From contig QOZR01000012.1 of the NCBI GenBank assembly GCA_003576685.1, positions 1-64,000 on the forward strand: a stretch of DNA of 64,000 bases, given 5' to 3'. A model generated the notes under the pieces. The model was not told where the DNA came from. It saw nothing but the letters and a program-made list of their open reading frames with translations, and ran no database searches. Origin of the DNA: Virgifigura deserti. GTDB lineage: Bacteria > Pseudomonadota > Alphaproteobacteria > Dongiales > Dongiaceae. Shown piece after piece: positions 8,720 to 16,402 of this stretch (positions are counted from its first letter, which is position 1; the number at the start of each line of letters is the position of its first letter). A program made the translations under genes and the position numbers.

Positions 8720-9991
8720 ATGGTAGGCAGGTCGGGCGGAGTATCGCGACGCAACCTCATCCAATATGGCGCGTTGACGATCGGAGCGGTGGCGGTCGGC
8801 GCGCCCTTCATGCGCACGGCGCGCGCCCAGGCATCCACGTTCAAGGTCGGCGTCATCACCTCCTTGTCCGGCGAGAACATATTCGGCGGCAACCTGACGC
8901 GTCAGGGATATGATCTCTGGGCCGAGGTGATGAACGAGAAAGGCGGCGTCGAGGTTGGCGGCGAGCGCTTCCAGATCGAGATGTTCTACGGCGACGACCA
9001 GAGCAATCCAGCTACCGGCGCCGATGCGGCCGAGCGCCTGATCGTCCAGGAGGAGGTCGATGTCCTCTTCGGCCCCTATACCAGCGGCGTGACCCTAGCC
9101 GTGCAGCCGATCTGCCACAAATACGGCGTGCCGATGATTTCCGGATCGGCGGAATCGCCAAACGTCTGGAAGGCCAAGCCCGAGTTCAATTTCGGCATGA
9201 TCCCGGCGGTCGACACCTCGTCCGGGAAGTCGGTCGGCGTGCTGGCCGACATGTCGGACCCCAAGGCCAGAAGCATCGCCGTCATCGGTGTGAACGAGCC
9301 GTTCTCGAAGGAAACCGCGGAAGGTTTCCGTGCGGGCGCCGAGGACGCCGGCCTCGAGGTGCTAGCCTACGAGTTGGTTCCGTCCACGGCCGACATGACG
9401 CCGACCATCTCCAAGATCGCCGCGCTCAATCCCGATCTGGTCGCCGTCGGTGGACATGAGGAAGCCCTCATCAACGTCGTCAAGGCCTCGAAGTCCCTCA
9501 ACTTCCGCCCCAAGGGCCTGATCATGCATTACGGCGTGACCAACCCGGCCTTTGCCAGGGAACTGGGCGCCGACGCCGACGGCACCTCTGGCATTGCCGT
9601 CTGGCTGCCCTCCGTCCCCTATGAGGATGAGGTCTTCGGCACGGCCAAGGAGTATGACGAGCGCGCGCACAACCGCTGGGGCAGCCATCCCGACTACACC
9701 GAAGCAGCCTGCTCGGCGAGTGGCCTCGTCTTCGCCGACGCCGCCAAGCGGCTCGGCAAGAAGCCTCCCTTCAGCGCCGAGGACAAGGTCGCCCTCAAGG
9801 ACGCGATCGCCGAAACCGATATCACGACCTTCTACGGCCCCGTGAAGTTCGAGAAGGAAGGCAACCACTATCACGACAATATCCAACCGGTTCCGGTCCT
9901 CATCCAGATCAAGGACGGAGTGTCGGTCCCGGTCGGGCCCAAGGATGCGGCGGAGGCCGAACTCACCTACCCGCTGCCTGCGTGGAAATAG
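8720..9991 (+). CDS. ABC transporter substrate-binding protein, branched-chain amino acid/amide (HAAT) type, Tat signal
   Basis: This periplasmic binding protein (about 423 residues) belongs to the Leu/Ile/Val-binding fold. A twin-arginine signal is visible as SRRNLIQYGALTIG, with a likely cleavage after ARA near residue 35. The mature part opens with FKVGVITSLSGENIFGG, the normal start of this family. The GGAGG at 8706-8710 touches ATG 8711 but sits 9 nt from ATG 8720, so I use 8720. Four transporter genes follow in order (livH, livM, livG, livF), separated from this gene by a strong hairpin. Given the neighbouring betaine genes, the ligand may be a quaternary amine or its derivative rather than a branched-chain amino acid; this is inference. 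Confidence 0.88.
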   Translation: MVGRSGGVSRRNLIQYGALTIGAVAVGAPFMRTARAQASTFKVGVITSLSGENIFGGNLTRQGYDLWAEVMNEKGGVEVGGERFQIEMFYGDDQSNPATGADAAERLIVQEEVDVLFGPYTSGVTLAVQPICHKYGVPMISGSAESPNVWKAKPEFNFGMIPAVDTSSGKSVGVLADMSDPKARSIAVIGVNEPFSKETAEGFRAGAEDAGLEVLAYELVPSTADMTPTISKIAALNPDLVAVGGHEEALINVVKASKSLNFRPKGLIMHYGVTNPAFARELGADADGTSGIAVWLPSVPYEDEVFGTAKEYDERAHNRWGSHPDYTEAACSASGLVFADAAKRLGKKPPFSAEDKVALKDAIAETDITTFYGPVKFEKEGNHYHDNIQPVPVLIQIKDGVSVPVGPKDAAEAELTYPLPAWK

Positions 9992-9999
9992 CGCAGCTG

Positions 10000-10027
10000 G
10001 GCCGGCGGCTCGCCCGGGTCGCCGGCC
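10000..10027 (+). terminator. Intercistronic hairpin between binding protein and permease genes
   Basis: The perfect 8-bp arms GGCCGGCG (10000-10007) and CGCCGGCC (10020-10027) lie in the 69-nt gap before livH. There is no T-tract. It probably acts as a partial terminator or mRNA stabiliser that gives more binding protein than membrane subunits. A comparable hairpin sits in the TRAP operon at 44842-44868. Confidence 0.5.
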
Positions 10028-10060
10028 TATCCTTTCACTGTTGATCAACGGACGGGCCCG

Positions 10061-10933
10061 GTGGACCTGCTTCTCCAGACCCTGCTCAACGGCATCTTGA
10101 TCGGGGGCATCATTGCCTCGTTCTCGATCGGCTTCCAACTGACCTTCGGCGTACTGCATGTTATCGATTTCGCGGTCGGCGCCTGGGTCGTTCTGGGCGG
10201 ATATCTCGCTTATTGGATGTCGACGCTGCTCGGCGTCGGCGGTTTTGTCAGCCTGCCGGTCGCCTTCGTGGTCTTCGGCGCCATCGGTTATCTGATCGGA
10301 CCCGTCATCTACCGCGTGCGCAACAGCCGCTACGCGCGACCGGAACTCATGGCGCTCGCGCTCACCTTCGGCCTCTTCACGCTACTGCGCGGCGGGGCGC
10401 TCACGCTTTGGGGATTCAACACGCGCAGCGTGCCGACGGCACTGAGCGGCGAGAGCCTGATGATCGGCTCGGTCACGGTGCCGCTCCTGCGCGTCGTCGC
10501 CTTTGCCTTCGCCTGCGCTGTCGCCGCCGCGCTCTTCCTCATCCTCTACCGCACGCGCTACGGGCTGGCGATCCGCGCGACTGCGGAGAACCGGCACAAT
10601 GCCGGCCTGATGGGAGTCGACGTGCAGCGCCTGAGCGCCAACGTCTACGGCCTTTACGCGGCAGTCACCGGCATGGCTGGCGTACTCATGGCCGCGATCT
10701 ATTCGGTCAATCCGGAAATCGGCCTGCGCTATACGCTGTTCGCCTTCTTCGTCGCCGTTCTGGCCGGGCTCGGCTCGGTCGGCGGCGCGATTCTCGCCGC
10801 GCTCCTGTTCGGCATCATGGAGTCCGTCGTCGCGACCTATGTCGGGTCGAGCTATTCGCATCTTGCGATCTTCGCAACGCTCTATCTCGTGCTGCTGGTG
10901 TCGCCCCGCGGCATCCTTCAGCGCGGCCTTTGA
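10061..10933 (+). CDS. livH: ABC transporter permease, LivH family
   Basis: This is the first inner-membrane permease of the HAAT-type ABC transporter, 290 residues and the usual length. The N-terminal LLLQTLLNGILIGGIIASFSIGFQLTFGV is characteristic of LivH, followed by about seven more hydrophobic segments. The EAA-like loop region includes ATAENRHNAGLMGVDVQRL. It starts with GTG 10061, and livM begins 11 nt after its stop. It pairs with LivM to form the channel, with the binding protein at 8720 presumably delivering substrate. Confidence 0.9.
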   Translation: MDLLLQTLLNGILIGGIIASFSIGFQLTFGVLHVIDFAVGAWVVLGGYLAYWMSTLLGVGGFVSLPVAFVVFGAIGYLIGPVIYRVRNSRYARPELMALALTFGLFTLLRGGALTLWGFNTRSVPTALSGESLMIGSVTVPLLRVVAFAFACAVAAALFLILYRTRYGLAIRATAENRHNAGLMGVDVQRLSANVYGLYAAVTGMAGVLMAAIYSVNPEIGLRYTLFAFFVAVLAGLGSVGGAILAALLFGIMESVVATYVGSSYSHLAIFATLYLVLLVSPRGILQRGL

Positions 10934-10944
10934 GGAGATCCCCG

Positions 10945-11925
10945 GTGCGAGGTTGGTTTCCCATAGTCCTGCTCGTCTGCGGCGCAGCGGTTGTTTTCGC
11001 GCTTCCCGAGCTGCTCAATGCCTATTGGCTGCGCATCGCCACCGGCGTCCTGATGTGGGCGGGACTCGCCTGCTCCTGGAACATCATCGGCGGCTATGCC
11101 GGCTATATCGACTTCGGCCATTCCGTCTTCTTCGGCATCGGCGCCTATGCGAGCGCGATCCTCATGGGCGATGCGTTTGGCTGGCCTTTCGCGGCGACGA
11201 TTCCCGTCGGCCTGCTCGCCGCCGGCGGCGTCGCCGCCGTGATCGGGGGCCCGACGCTCCGGCTGCGCGGCGCCTATTTTGCGATCGCGACCTGGGCCTT
11301 CGCAGAGACGCTGCTGCAGCTCGCCACCGTGCTCGAGATCACCGGCGGCACCGCCGGGCTCAGCCTGCCGCCGTTCCTCAACGAGCGCTTCTTCTATTTC
11401 GCCATGCTGACGGCCGCGGCAGCGACCTATGCGCTTACCTGGCTTCTGTTCGAGCGGTCGCGCTTCGGCCTCAAGGTCAAGGCGCTGCGCGACCATGAGC
11501 CGGCGGCCGAGGCGATGGGCATCAACACCGCCGCGGTCAAGCTGCAGGCATTCGCGCTCAGCGCCGCGACCGCCGCGGTCTTCGGCAGCATCTATGCCTA
11601 CTGGGTCACCTTCATCAACCCGCGCAGCACGCTCGGCGGCGACATCACCGACCAGATGGTCGTCATGGTCCTGCTCGGCGGGTTGGGCAGCCTTTGGGGG
11701 CCGGCGCTCGGTGCCGCCGCCCTCTTCATCGTCAACCGCATCTTCTGGATGTACTGGGGCGACACGACCTTCTACATCGCGATTCTCGGCCTTGCCATCA
11801 TCGTCGTGGTGCTGTTCCTGCCGAACGGGCTCGCGGGGCTCTTCGCCCGGAAGACACAGAACGGAAGCCAGAACGCAGGCCGCGCACTGTGGCGTGCGCT
11901 CACCCGCCCGGGAGTTGAACGTTGA
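10945..11925 (+). CDS. livM: ABC transporter permease, LivM family
   Basis: This is the second inner-membrane permease (326 residues). Typical LivM stretches are IIGGYAGYIDFGHSVFFGIGAYASA and VKALRDHEPAAEAMGINTAAVK; the latter is the cytoplasmic loop that contacts the ATPases. I start it at GTG 10945, with GAGGAG close upstream; the longer frame back to 10213 runs through livH in another frame and is not coding. The stop overlaps the TTG start of livG by 4 nt, indicating translational coupling. Confidence 0.9.
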   Translation: MRGWFPIVLLVCGAAVVFALPELLNAYWLRIATGVLMWAGLACSWNIIGGYAGYIDFGHSVFFGIGAYASAILMGDAFGWPFAATIPVGLLAAGGVAAVIGGPTLRLRGAYFAIATWAFAETLLQLATVLEITGGTAGLSLPPFLNERFFYFAMLTAAAATYALTWLLFERSRFGLKVKALRDHEPAAEAMGINTAAVKLQAFALSAATAAVFGSIYAYWVTFINPRSTLGGDITDQMVVMVLLGGLGSLWGPALGAAALFIVNRIFWMYWGDTTFYIAILGLAIIVVVLFLPNGLAGLFARKTQNGSQNAGRALWRALTRPGVER

Positions 11926-12674
11926 CCGGGAGCGTGGAAAGCGTCGCCGGAGGACCGATCCTTGTCGTGCGCGATCTCCGGCGGAGCTTCGGCGGGATCA
12001 AGGCGGCGGACGGCGTCAACCTGGAGGTTCGGCGCAAGGAAATTGTCGGCCTCATCGGGCCGAACGGAAGCGGCAAGTCGACGCTCTTCAATTTGGTATC
12101 CGGGGCGATCAACCCGGAGGGCGGGGAGATCCTCTTCAACGGCCGCGACATCGCCGGCTGGAAGCCGCACCGCGTCGCCCGTGCCGGTCTGGCGCGCACC
12201 TTCCAGATCCCGGCCCTCTTCGACAATATGAGCGTGATGGAGAATCTTCTGTCCGCCGCCGCCGAGGGGCACTGGAACGGGGCGCGGGGCCGCGCCGAGG
12301 AGGTGCTGCGGCTGCTGCGGATCGAGGCCGTACGCGACAACCGCGCGGTGGACCTCTCCGGCGGCCAGCAGAAGCTGCTCGAGTTCGGCCGCGCGATGAT
12401 GCGCGAAGCCCCTCTCGTCCTGCTCGACGAGGTGACTGCGGGCGTCCACCTCAACATCCGCAGCATCATCCTCGACGCGGTCGCCCGGCTGCGCGACAGC
12501 GGCACGACATTCTTCCTCATCGAGCACGACATGGAGCTCGTGAAGAACGTCTGCGATCGCATCATCGTCATGGATGCCGGCCAAGTGATCACGACCGGGC
12601 GTTTCGACGAGATCGCAACGAACTCGGAAGTGATGCAGGCTTATCTGGGACGGCGCGCCGAGGTGAGCCCATGA
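11922..12674 (+). CDS. livG: ABC transporter ATP-binding protein, LivG family
   Basis: This is one of two ATPase subunits of the HAAT transporter, 250 residues. The Walker A motif is GPNGSGKST, the signature is LSGGQQKLLEFGRAMM, and the Walker B region ends in LVLLDEVTAGV. The terminal glutamate of a standard LDEP is kept, but the proline position is V, a variation common in LivG. It starts with TTG overlapping the livM stop and ends with a 4-nt ATGA overlap with livF, so the last three genes are tightly coupled. Confidence 0.9.
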   Translation: MTGSVESVAGGPILVVRDLRRSFGGIKAADGVNLEVRRKEIVGLIGPNGSGKSTLFNLVSGAINPEGGEILFNGRDIAGWKPHRVARAGLARTFQIPALFDNMSVMENLLSAAAEGHWNGARGRAEEVLRLLRIEAVRDNRAVDLSGGQQKLLEFGRAMMREAPLVLLDEVTAGVHLNIRSIILDAVARLRDSGTTFFLIEHDMELVKNVCDRIIVMDAGQVITTGRFDEIATNSEVMQAYLGRRAEVSP

Positions 12675-13411
12675 GTCGCCTGATCGCCAGCGACATCGTC
12701 ACCGGCTACGGCAAGCAGGAGATCGTGCATGGCGTGTCGCTGACCGCCGACAGCGGCGAGATCACCTGCATCTTCGGGCCGAACGGCTGCGGCAAGTCGA
12801 CGCTGCTCAAGGCCATCGCCGGCGCGCTCCCCGCCTGGCGCGGCGAGGTGCGCATCGACGAGCGTGCCTTGAGCAACCTGCCGGCGCATATGATCGTCCG
12901 TCATGGCCTCGTGATGATGCCCCAGGGGGGCGGCGTCTTTCCGCGGCTGACCGTGCTGGAGAACCTGCGCATGGGCGGCTATGCCGTCGTCGACGGCCGG
13001 CTAGTCGAGCAGCGCATCGAGACATTGCTGGAAGAGTACCCGTCGCTGAAGCGCCGGACGACGGTCGCGGCCGGATCGCTCAGCGGCGGCGAGCAGATGA
13101 TGCTGGCGCTCGCGCGGGCCCTCGTGTCGGAGCCGCGCTTTATCCTGCTCGACGAGCCGTCGGCGGGGCTGTCGCCTGCCCTCGTGTCGCAGACCCTGGA
13201 ACGCGTGCAGGCGCTGACCAGGCACGGCATCGGCATCGTCATGGTCGAGCAGAACATCCGAGAGGCACTGCCGATGGCGGACCGGCTCTACATCCTCGCG
13301 GCCGGCGAGACACGATTCGAAGGTACGCCGCAGGACGTGCGCGACGATGCGCAGCTGATGGAGATCTATATGGGCCAGGACAGCGCATCCGCAACGGACG
13401 CGCTGTCCTGA
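12671..13411 (+). CDS. livF: ABC transporter ATP-binding protein, LivF family
   Basis: This is the second ATPase subunit (246 residues). Walker A is FGPNGCGKST, the signature is LSGGEQMMLALARAL, and Walker B with the switch region reads FILLDEPSAGLSPALV. The IVMVEQNIREAL segment holds the H-loop area in the usual LivF form, with Q-N in place of a histidine. It starts at ATG 12671 inside the end of livG and closes the operon. The next gene is convergent, 33 nt away, without an obvious terminator. Confidence 0.9.
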   Translation: MSRLIASDIVTGYGKQEIVHGVSLTADSGEITCIFGPNGCGKSTLLKAIAGALPAWRGEVRIDERALSNLPAHMIVRHGLVMMPQGGGVFPRLTVLENLRMGGYAVVDGRLVEQRIETLLEEYPSLKRRTTVAAGSLSGGEQMMLALARALVSEPRFILLDEPSAGLSPALVSQTLERVQALTRHGIGIVMVEQNIREALPMADRLYILAAGETRFEGTPQDVRDDAQLMEIYMGQDSASATDALS

Positions 13412-13444
13412 GGCCCCGGCTGAGCACCGGGTACCGGAAACCGA

Positions 13445-15022
13445 TCAGACGTTCGAATCCGGGACCGCGGCCTTCTTCTTGGCGATGAATTCCTGCAGCG
13501 CCTCGTCCACACCGGGGTCGATCTCCGGCGCCTCATAGTCGGCCAGCATGCGCTTCCAGAGCTTGTTCGCGCGCTGCGCCGCGTCGAGGGCGCCTTCCGC
13601 CTCCCACTGCTCGAAGCTGTTGTTGTCGGCGATCTTCGAGCGATAGAACGCGGTCTCGAAATTAGCCTGGGTGTGGCTGCAGCCGAGATAGTGGCTGCCC
13701 GGCCCGACCTCGCGGATCGCGTCGAGCGCCTGGCCGTTCTCGGACAGGTCAATGCCTCCTGCCAGCACCTGCATCATGCCGAGCTGGTCGGTGTCCATCA
13801 CGAACTTCTCATAGCCGGAGGCGAGGCCGCCCTCAAGCCACCCCGCCCCATGCAGGACGAAGTTGGTGCCGGCCTGCACGGTCGGCAGCAGGGTCTGCGC
13901 GCTCTCATAGGCCGCCTGCGCGTCGGGAATCTTCGAGGCGCAGAGCGAGCCGCCGGTGCGGAACGGAATGCCGAGCCGCCGGGCAAGCTGCGCCGCCGCG
14001 AGCGAGACCAGCGCCGGCTCCGGCGTACCGAAGGTGGGCGCCCCCGACTGCATCGAGATCGAACTGGCGAACACGCCGAATATGACGGGCGCGCCCGGCC
14101 GCACGAGCTGAGTCGTGCCGGCGCCGGCCAGCACCTCCGCCAGCACTTGGGCCAGCGTCCCGGCGGCGGTCACCGGGCTCATGGCGCCGGCCAGGATGAA
14201 CGGCGTCACGATGCAGGCTTGGTTCGCGCGGGCATAGACCTTGAGCGCACCCAGCATGGTGCCGTCCCAGACCATCGGCGAGTTGGCGTTGATCAGGCTG
14301 GTGATGACGGTGTTGTTCTCGACAAAGTCGGCACCGAACAGGATCCGCGCCATTTCCACCGTGTCGGCCGCGCGGTCCGGCTGCGTCACCGAGCCCATGA
14401 ACGGCTTATCCGAATAGCGGATGTGGCTGTAGACCATGTCGAGATGCCGCTTGTTCACCGGCAGATCTACCGGCTCGCACACTGTGCCGCCGGAATGGTG
14501 GATCGCCGGCGACATGTAGGCGAGCTTCACGAAGTTGCGGAAATCCTCGATCGTGGCGTAGCGGCGCCCCTCGTCGAGCGAGCGGATGAAGGGTGGCCCA
14601 TAGACCGGCGCGAAGACCGTGTGGTTGCCGCCGATGACGACGTTGCGCTCCGGGTTGCGGGCATGCTGCGTATACTGGCGCGGAGCCGATTTCTGGATGA
14701 TCGAGCGGGGCAGCCCGCGGGGAAAGCGCACACGGGTGCCCTTGACATCGGCGCCGGCGTCCTTCCAAAGCTGCAGGGCCTCCTCATCATCGCGGAACTC
14801 GATGCCGACCTCTTCCAGAATGGTGTCGGCGTTGCGCTCGATGAGCTCGAGGCCCTCCTCGCCCAGCACCTCGGTCAGCGGGATTTTCCGCGTAATGTAG
14901 GGAAGCTGCTCGATCTTCGGCTTGGTGCGCGCAGCCCGGCGGGCCTCGGCGCCACCACGGGCGCGACGGCCGCCACTTGGCGGTTCGGCTGCTGATGCTT
15001 CGGTCGGCTGCGGACGGGTCAT
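13445..15022 (-). CDS. Trimethylamine methyltransferase (MttB)-superfamily protein, non-pyrrolysine
   Basis: A 525-residue member of the MttB superfamily, which moves a methyl group from a quaternary or tertiary amine to a corrinoid protein. Family stretches include IEDFRNFVKLAYMSPAIHHS, CEPVDLPVNKRHLDMVYSHI and RSGAPTFGTPEP-type (here QSGAPTFGTPEP). The frame has no internal TAG, so it is not the pyrrolysine-containing trimethylamine enzyme. Non-pyrrolysine relatives such as MtgB act on glycine betaine, and others act on proline betaine or carnitine. A basic, low-complexity N-terminal tail of about 40 residues precedes the fold. I chose ATG 15022 with AGGATGAG upstream; ATG 15034 is possible. 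A paralogue lies at 29640. No corrinoid protein gene is visible in the window. Confidence 0.85.
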   Translation of the reverse strand: MTRPQPTEASAAEPPSGGRRARGGAEARRAARTKPKIEQLPYITRKIPLTEVLGEEGLELIERNADTILEEVGIEFRDDEEALQLWKDAGADVKGTRVRFPRGLPRSIIQKSAPRQYTQHARNPERNVVIGGNHTVFAPVYGPPFIRSLDEGRRYATIEDFRNFVKLAYMSPAIHHSGGTVCEPVDLPVNKRHLDMVYSHIRYSDKPFMGSVTQPDRAADTVEMARILFGADFVENNTVITSLINANSPMVWDGTMLGALKVYARANQACIVTPFILAGAMSPVTAAGTLAQVLAEVLAGAGTTQLVRPGAPVIFGVFASSISMQSGAPTFGTPEPALVSLAAAQLARRLGIPFRTGGSLCASKIPDAQAAYESAQTLLPTVQAGTNFVLHGAGWLEGGLASGYEKFVMDTDQLGMMQVLAGGIDLSENGQALDAIREVGPGSHYLGCSHTQANFETAFYRSKIADNNSFEQWEAEGALDAAQRANKLWKRMLADYEAPEIDPGVDEALQEFIAKKKAAVPDSNV

Positions 15023-15355
15023 CGCTGGTCTCATCCTGTTCACGGAGTCTGGCGCAGAGTATCCGCCTGCGGCCAAGCGCCCATCTTGCGAATTCGCGAC
15101 AGCAGCTTGCGTGTTCGCGCCAGCATTTACCTGGTGGAACGCCCGGAAATTCTCGCCGGAAAGCTGCCGGGGAAAGCCGCCGGGGAAAGCCGCCAAGGAA
15201 AGCCGATTGACCCTCGCCCGCCTCGGTGCGATTCTATTACTTAATATTCTGTTTCCGACGCCGGACGGTTTCGCCAAATGCGGGCCCAGCCGCAGTTGGG
15301 CCAACGACCGAATGACGGGCCGTCCTTCGCCACTAGCCGAGGGAGGATCCGCCTG
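15023..15355. other. Divergent promoter region of the MttB-like and secreted-protein genes
   Basis: These 333 bases separate two divergent genes. They contain a four-unit imperfect tandem repeat at 15155-15204 and an AT-rich patch (ATTCTATTACTTAATATTC) at 15231-15249 that is the best promoter candidate. The GAGGGAGG ribosome binding site of the rightward gene is at 15339-15346. I see no further gene. Confidence 0.5.
15155..15204. repeat. Short imperfect tandem repeat, unit GCCGGGGAAAGCC
   Basis: Four head-to-tail units are present: an 11-nt GCCGGAAAGCT, two identical 13-nt GCCGGGGAAAGCC, and a 13-nt GCCAAGGAAAGCC. They lie upstream of the MttB-like gene start. Confidence 0.75.
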
Positions 15356-16159
15356 ATGTCAGCCTGCTTGCGTTTCGCCGCTGCCGCGTTTGCCATCCTC
15401 TTGCCCTGGAGCGTCGCTGACGCCGCCCCGCAGGTGCTGGGGCTCGTCGCCAGCAACGGCAGCCCGACGCCGCTCATCTGCAAGGGCGCCGAATGCAGCG
15501 CCCATCTCAGCGCCTTCTGCCTGCAGGAGGCGCGCGAGGCGCCCTCGTCCGGAACCGCCTATGCGCCGGCCGCGGGCGACACGGTCACACTCGTCGCGAC
15601 GATGGCGGACGGCCGCACGCTCCGCGTGCCGGGCCAGGATTATCTGGACTTCACAAGCCTGATCGGCTTCACCTCGGTGCGGGTCAGCCTGCCGCTGGGC
15701 ACCTTCGACGCCCTGGGCGCAGTCGATGCCGCCGTCGAGGTCGGCCCGGCGGTTTCGCTGCTGCCGGCCACGCTGGCGCATGACCCGGATCCGCAGACGG
15801 CGCAAGAGATCGCACTGGCCACCGGCCCGATCCGGCAGGCGGCGGGCCGGGTCTTCGAAGCACCGGGCACCGCCAGCGACGCGGCCCGGATCACCAGCCT
15901 GTTCATCAATGCCCTTACCCCTGGCCAGATGGAACCGCAGGCGACGCGGGACGGGCTGTGGCAGGCCAAGGCCGCCCATCCGACGATCGCCGGCGCCACG
16001 ACAGACGGCATTGTCATGGCGCAGCGCATTTACGACGCCTGCCGCGGCGCCGTCGACTCGCGCTCGGCCAACTCGTTGCGGAGCTGCCTCGAACTCCGCC
16101 ACGCCGAGCTGATGGGTCGGACGAACCATAAGTTCTGGGACTCGATTGGCGGATCGTAA
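15356..16159 (+). CDS. Secreted hypothetical protein
   Basis: I do not recognise the family. The protein has 267 residues with a clear Sec signal peptide (FAAAAFAILLPWSVADA, likely cut before APQ). It is therefore probably periplasmic. The mature part has four or five cysteines, including LICKGAECSAHLSAFC, and a C-terminal part containing AQRIYDACRGAVDSRSANSLRSC. The spacing suggests disulfides. The start at ATG 15356 is supported by GAGGGAGG upstream. It is transcribed alone between the divergent MttB-like gene and the dimethylglycine-dehydrogenase-like gene. Confidence 0.7.
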   Translation: MSACLRFAAAAFAILLPWSVADAAPQVLGLVASNGSPTPLICKGAECSAHLSAFCLQEAREAPSSGTAYAPAAGDTVTLVATMADGRTLRVPGQDYLDFTSLIGFTSVRVSLPLGTFDALGAVDAAVEVGPAVSLLPATLAHDPDPQTAQEIALATGPIRQAAGRVFEAPGTASDAARITSLFINALTPGQMEPQATRDGLWQAKAAHPTIAGATTDGIVMAQRIYDACRGAVDSRSANSLRSCLELRHAELMGRTNHKFWDSIGGS

Positions 16160-16187
16160 TCGGAAGGTGGCGCTCGGCCCCACCCCG

Positions 16188-16215
16188 ACTCTCCCCCACT
16201 TCGCGGGGAGGGAGT
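16188..16215. repeat. C-rich/G-rich palindromic element
   Basis: The arms ACTC-T-CCCC and GGGG-AGG-GAGT surround CACTTCGC. It follows the secreted-protein gene and resembles the CTCCCCCACTTCG-type intergenic hairpins scattered in alphaproteobacterial genomes. It may serve as a terminator. Confidence 0.5.
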
Positions 16216-16402
16216 GGTCGGCATCTTTCAAATCATGAAGGGGCTGTTCCGAGGCGCCGTCCAACTGGCGTGAATCCGACAGTTGCCGTCGCGGAATCGA
16301 AAGCCCACAGGGGCAGCGAGGATATCTAAAGGCCTGGAGAGTGTCGTCAGGCCTAGGATGGCCGGTGCGCTTAGACTTAATGGCTCGGGCGGGAGGCTAA
16401 GG

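Noticed and set aside
10213..10944. N-terminal extension of the LivM frame
   Set aside because: It overlaps livH in another frame and is arginine-rich; LivM starts at GTG 10945.
15155..15204. Tandem units considered as a CRISPR array
   Set aside because: The units are 13 nt and directly adjacent with no spacers, and no cas gene is present.
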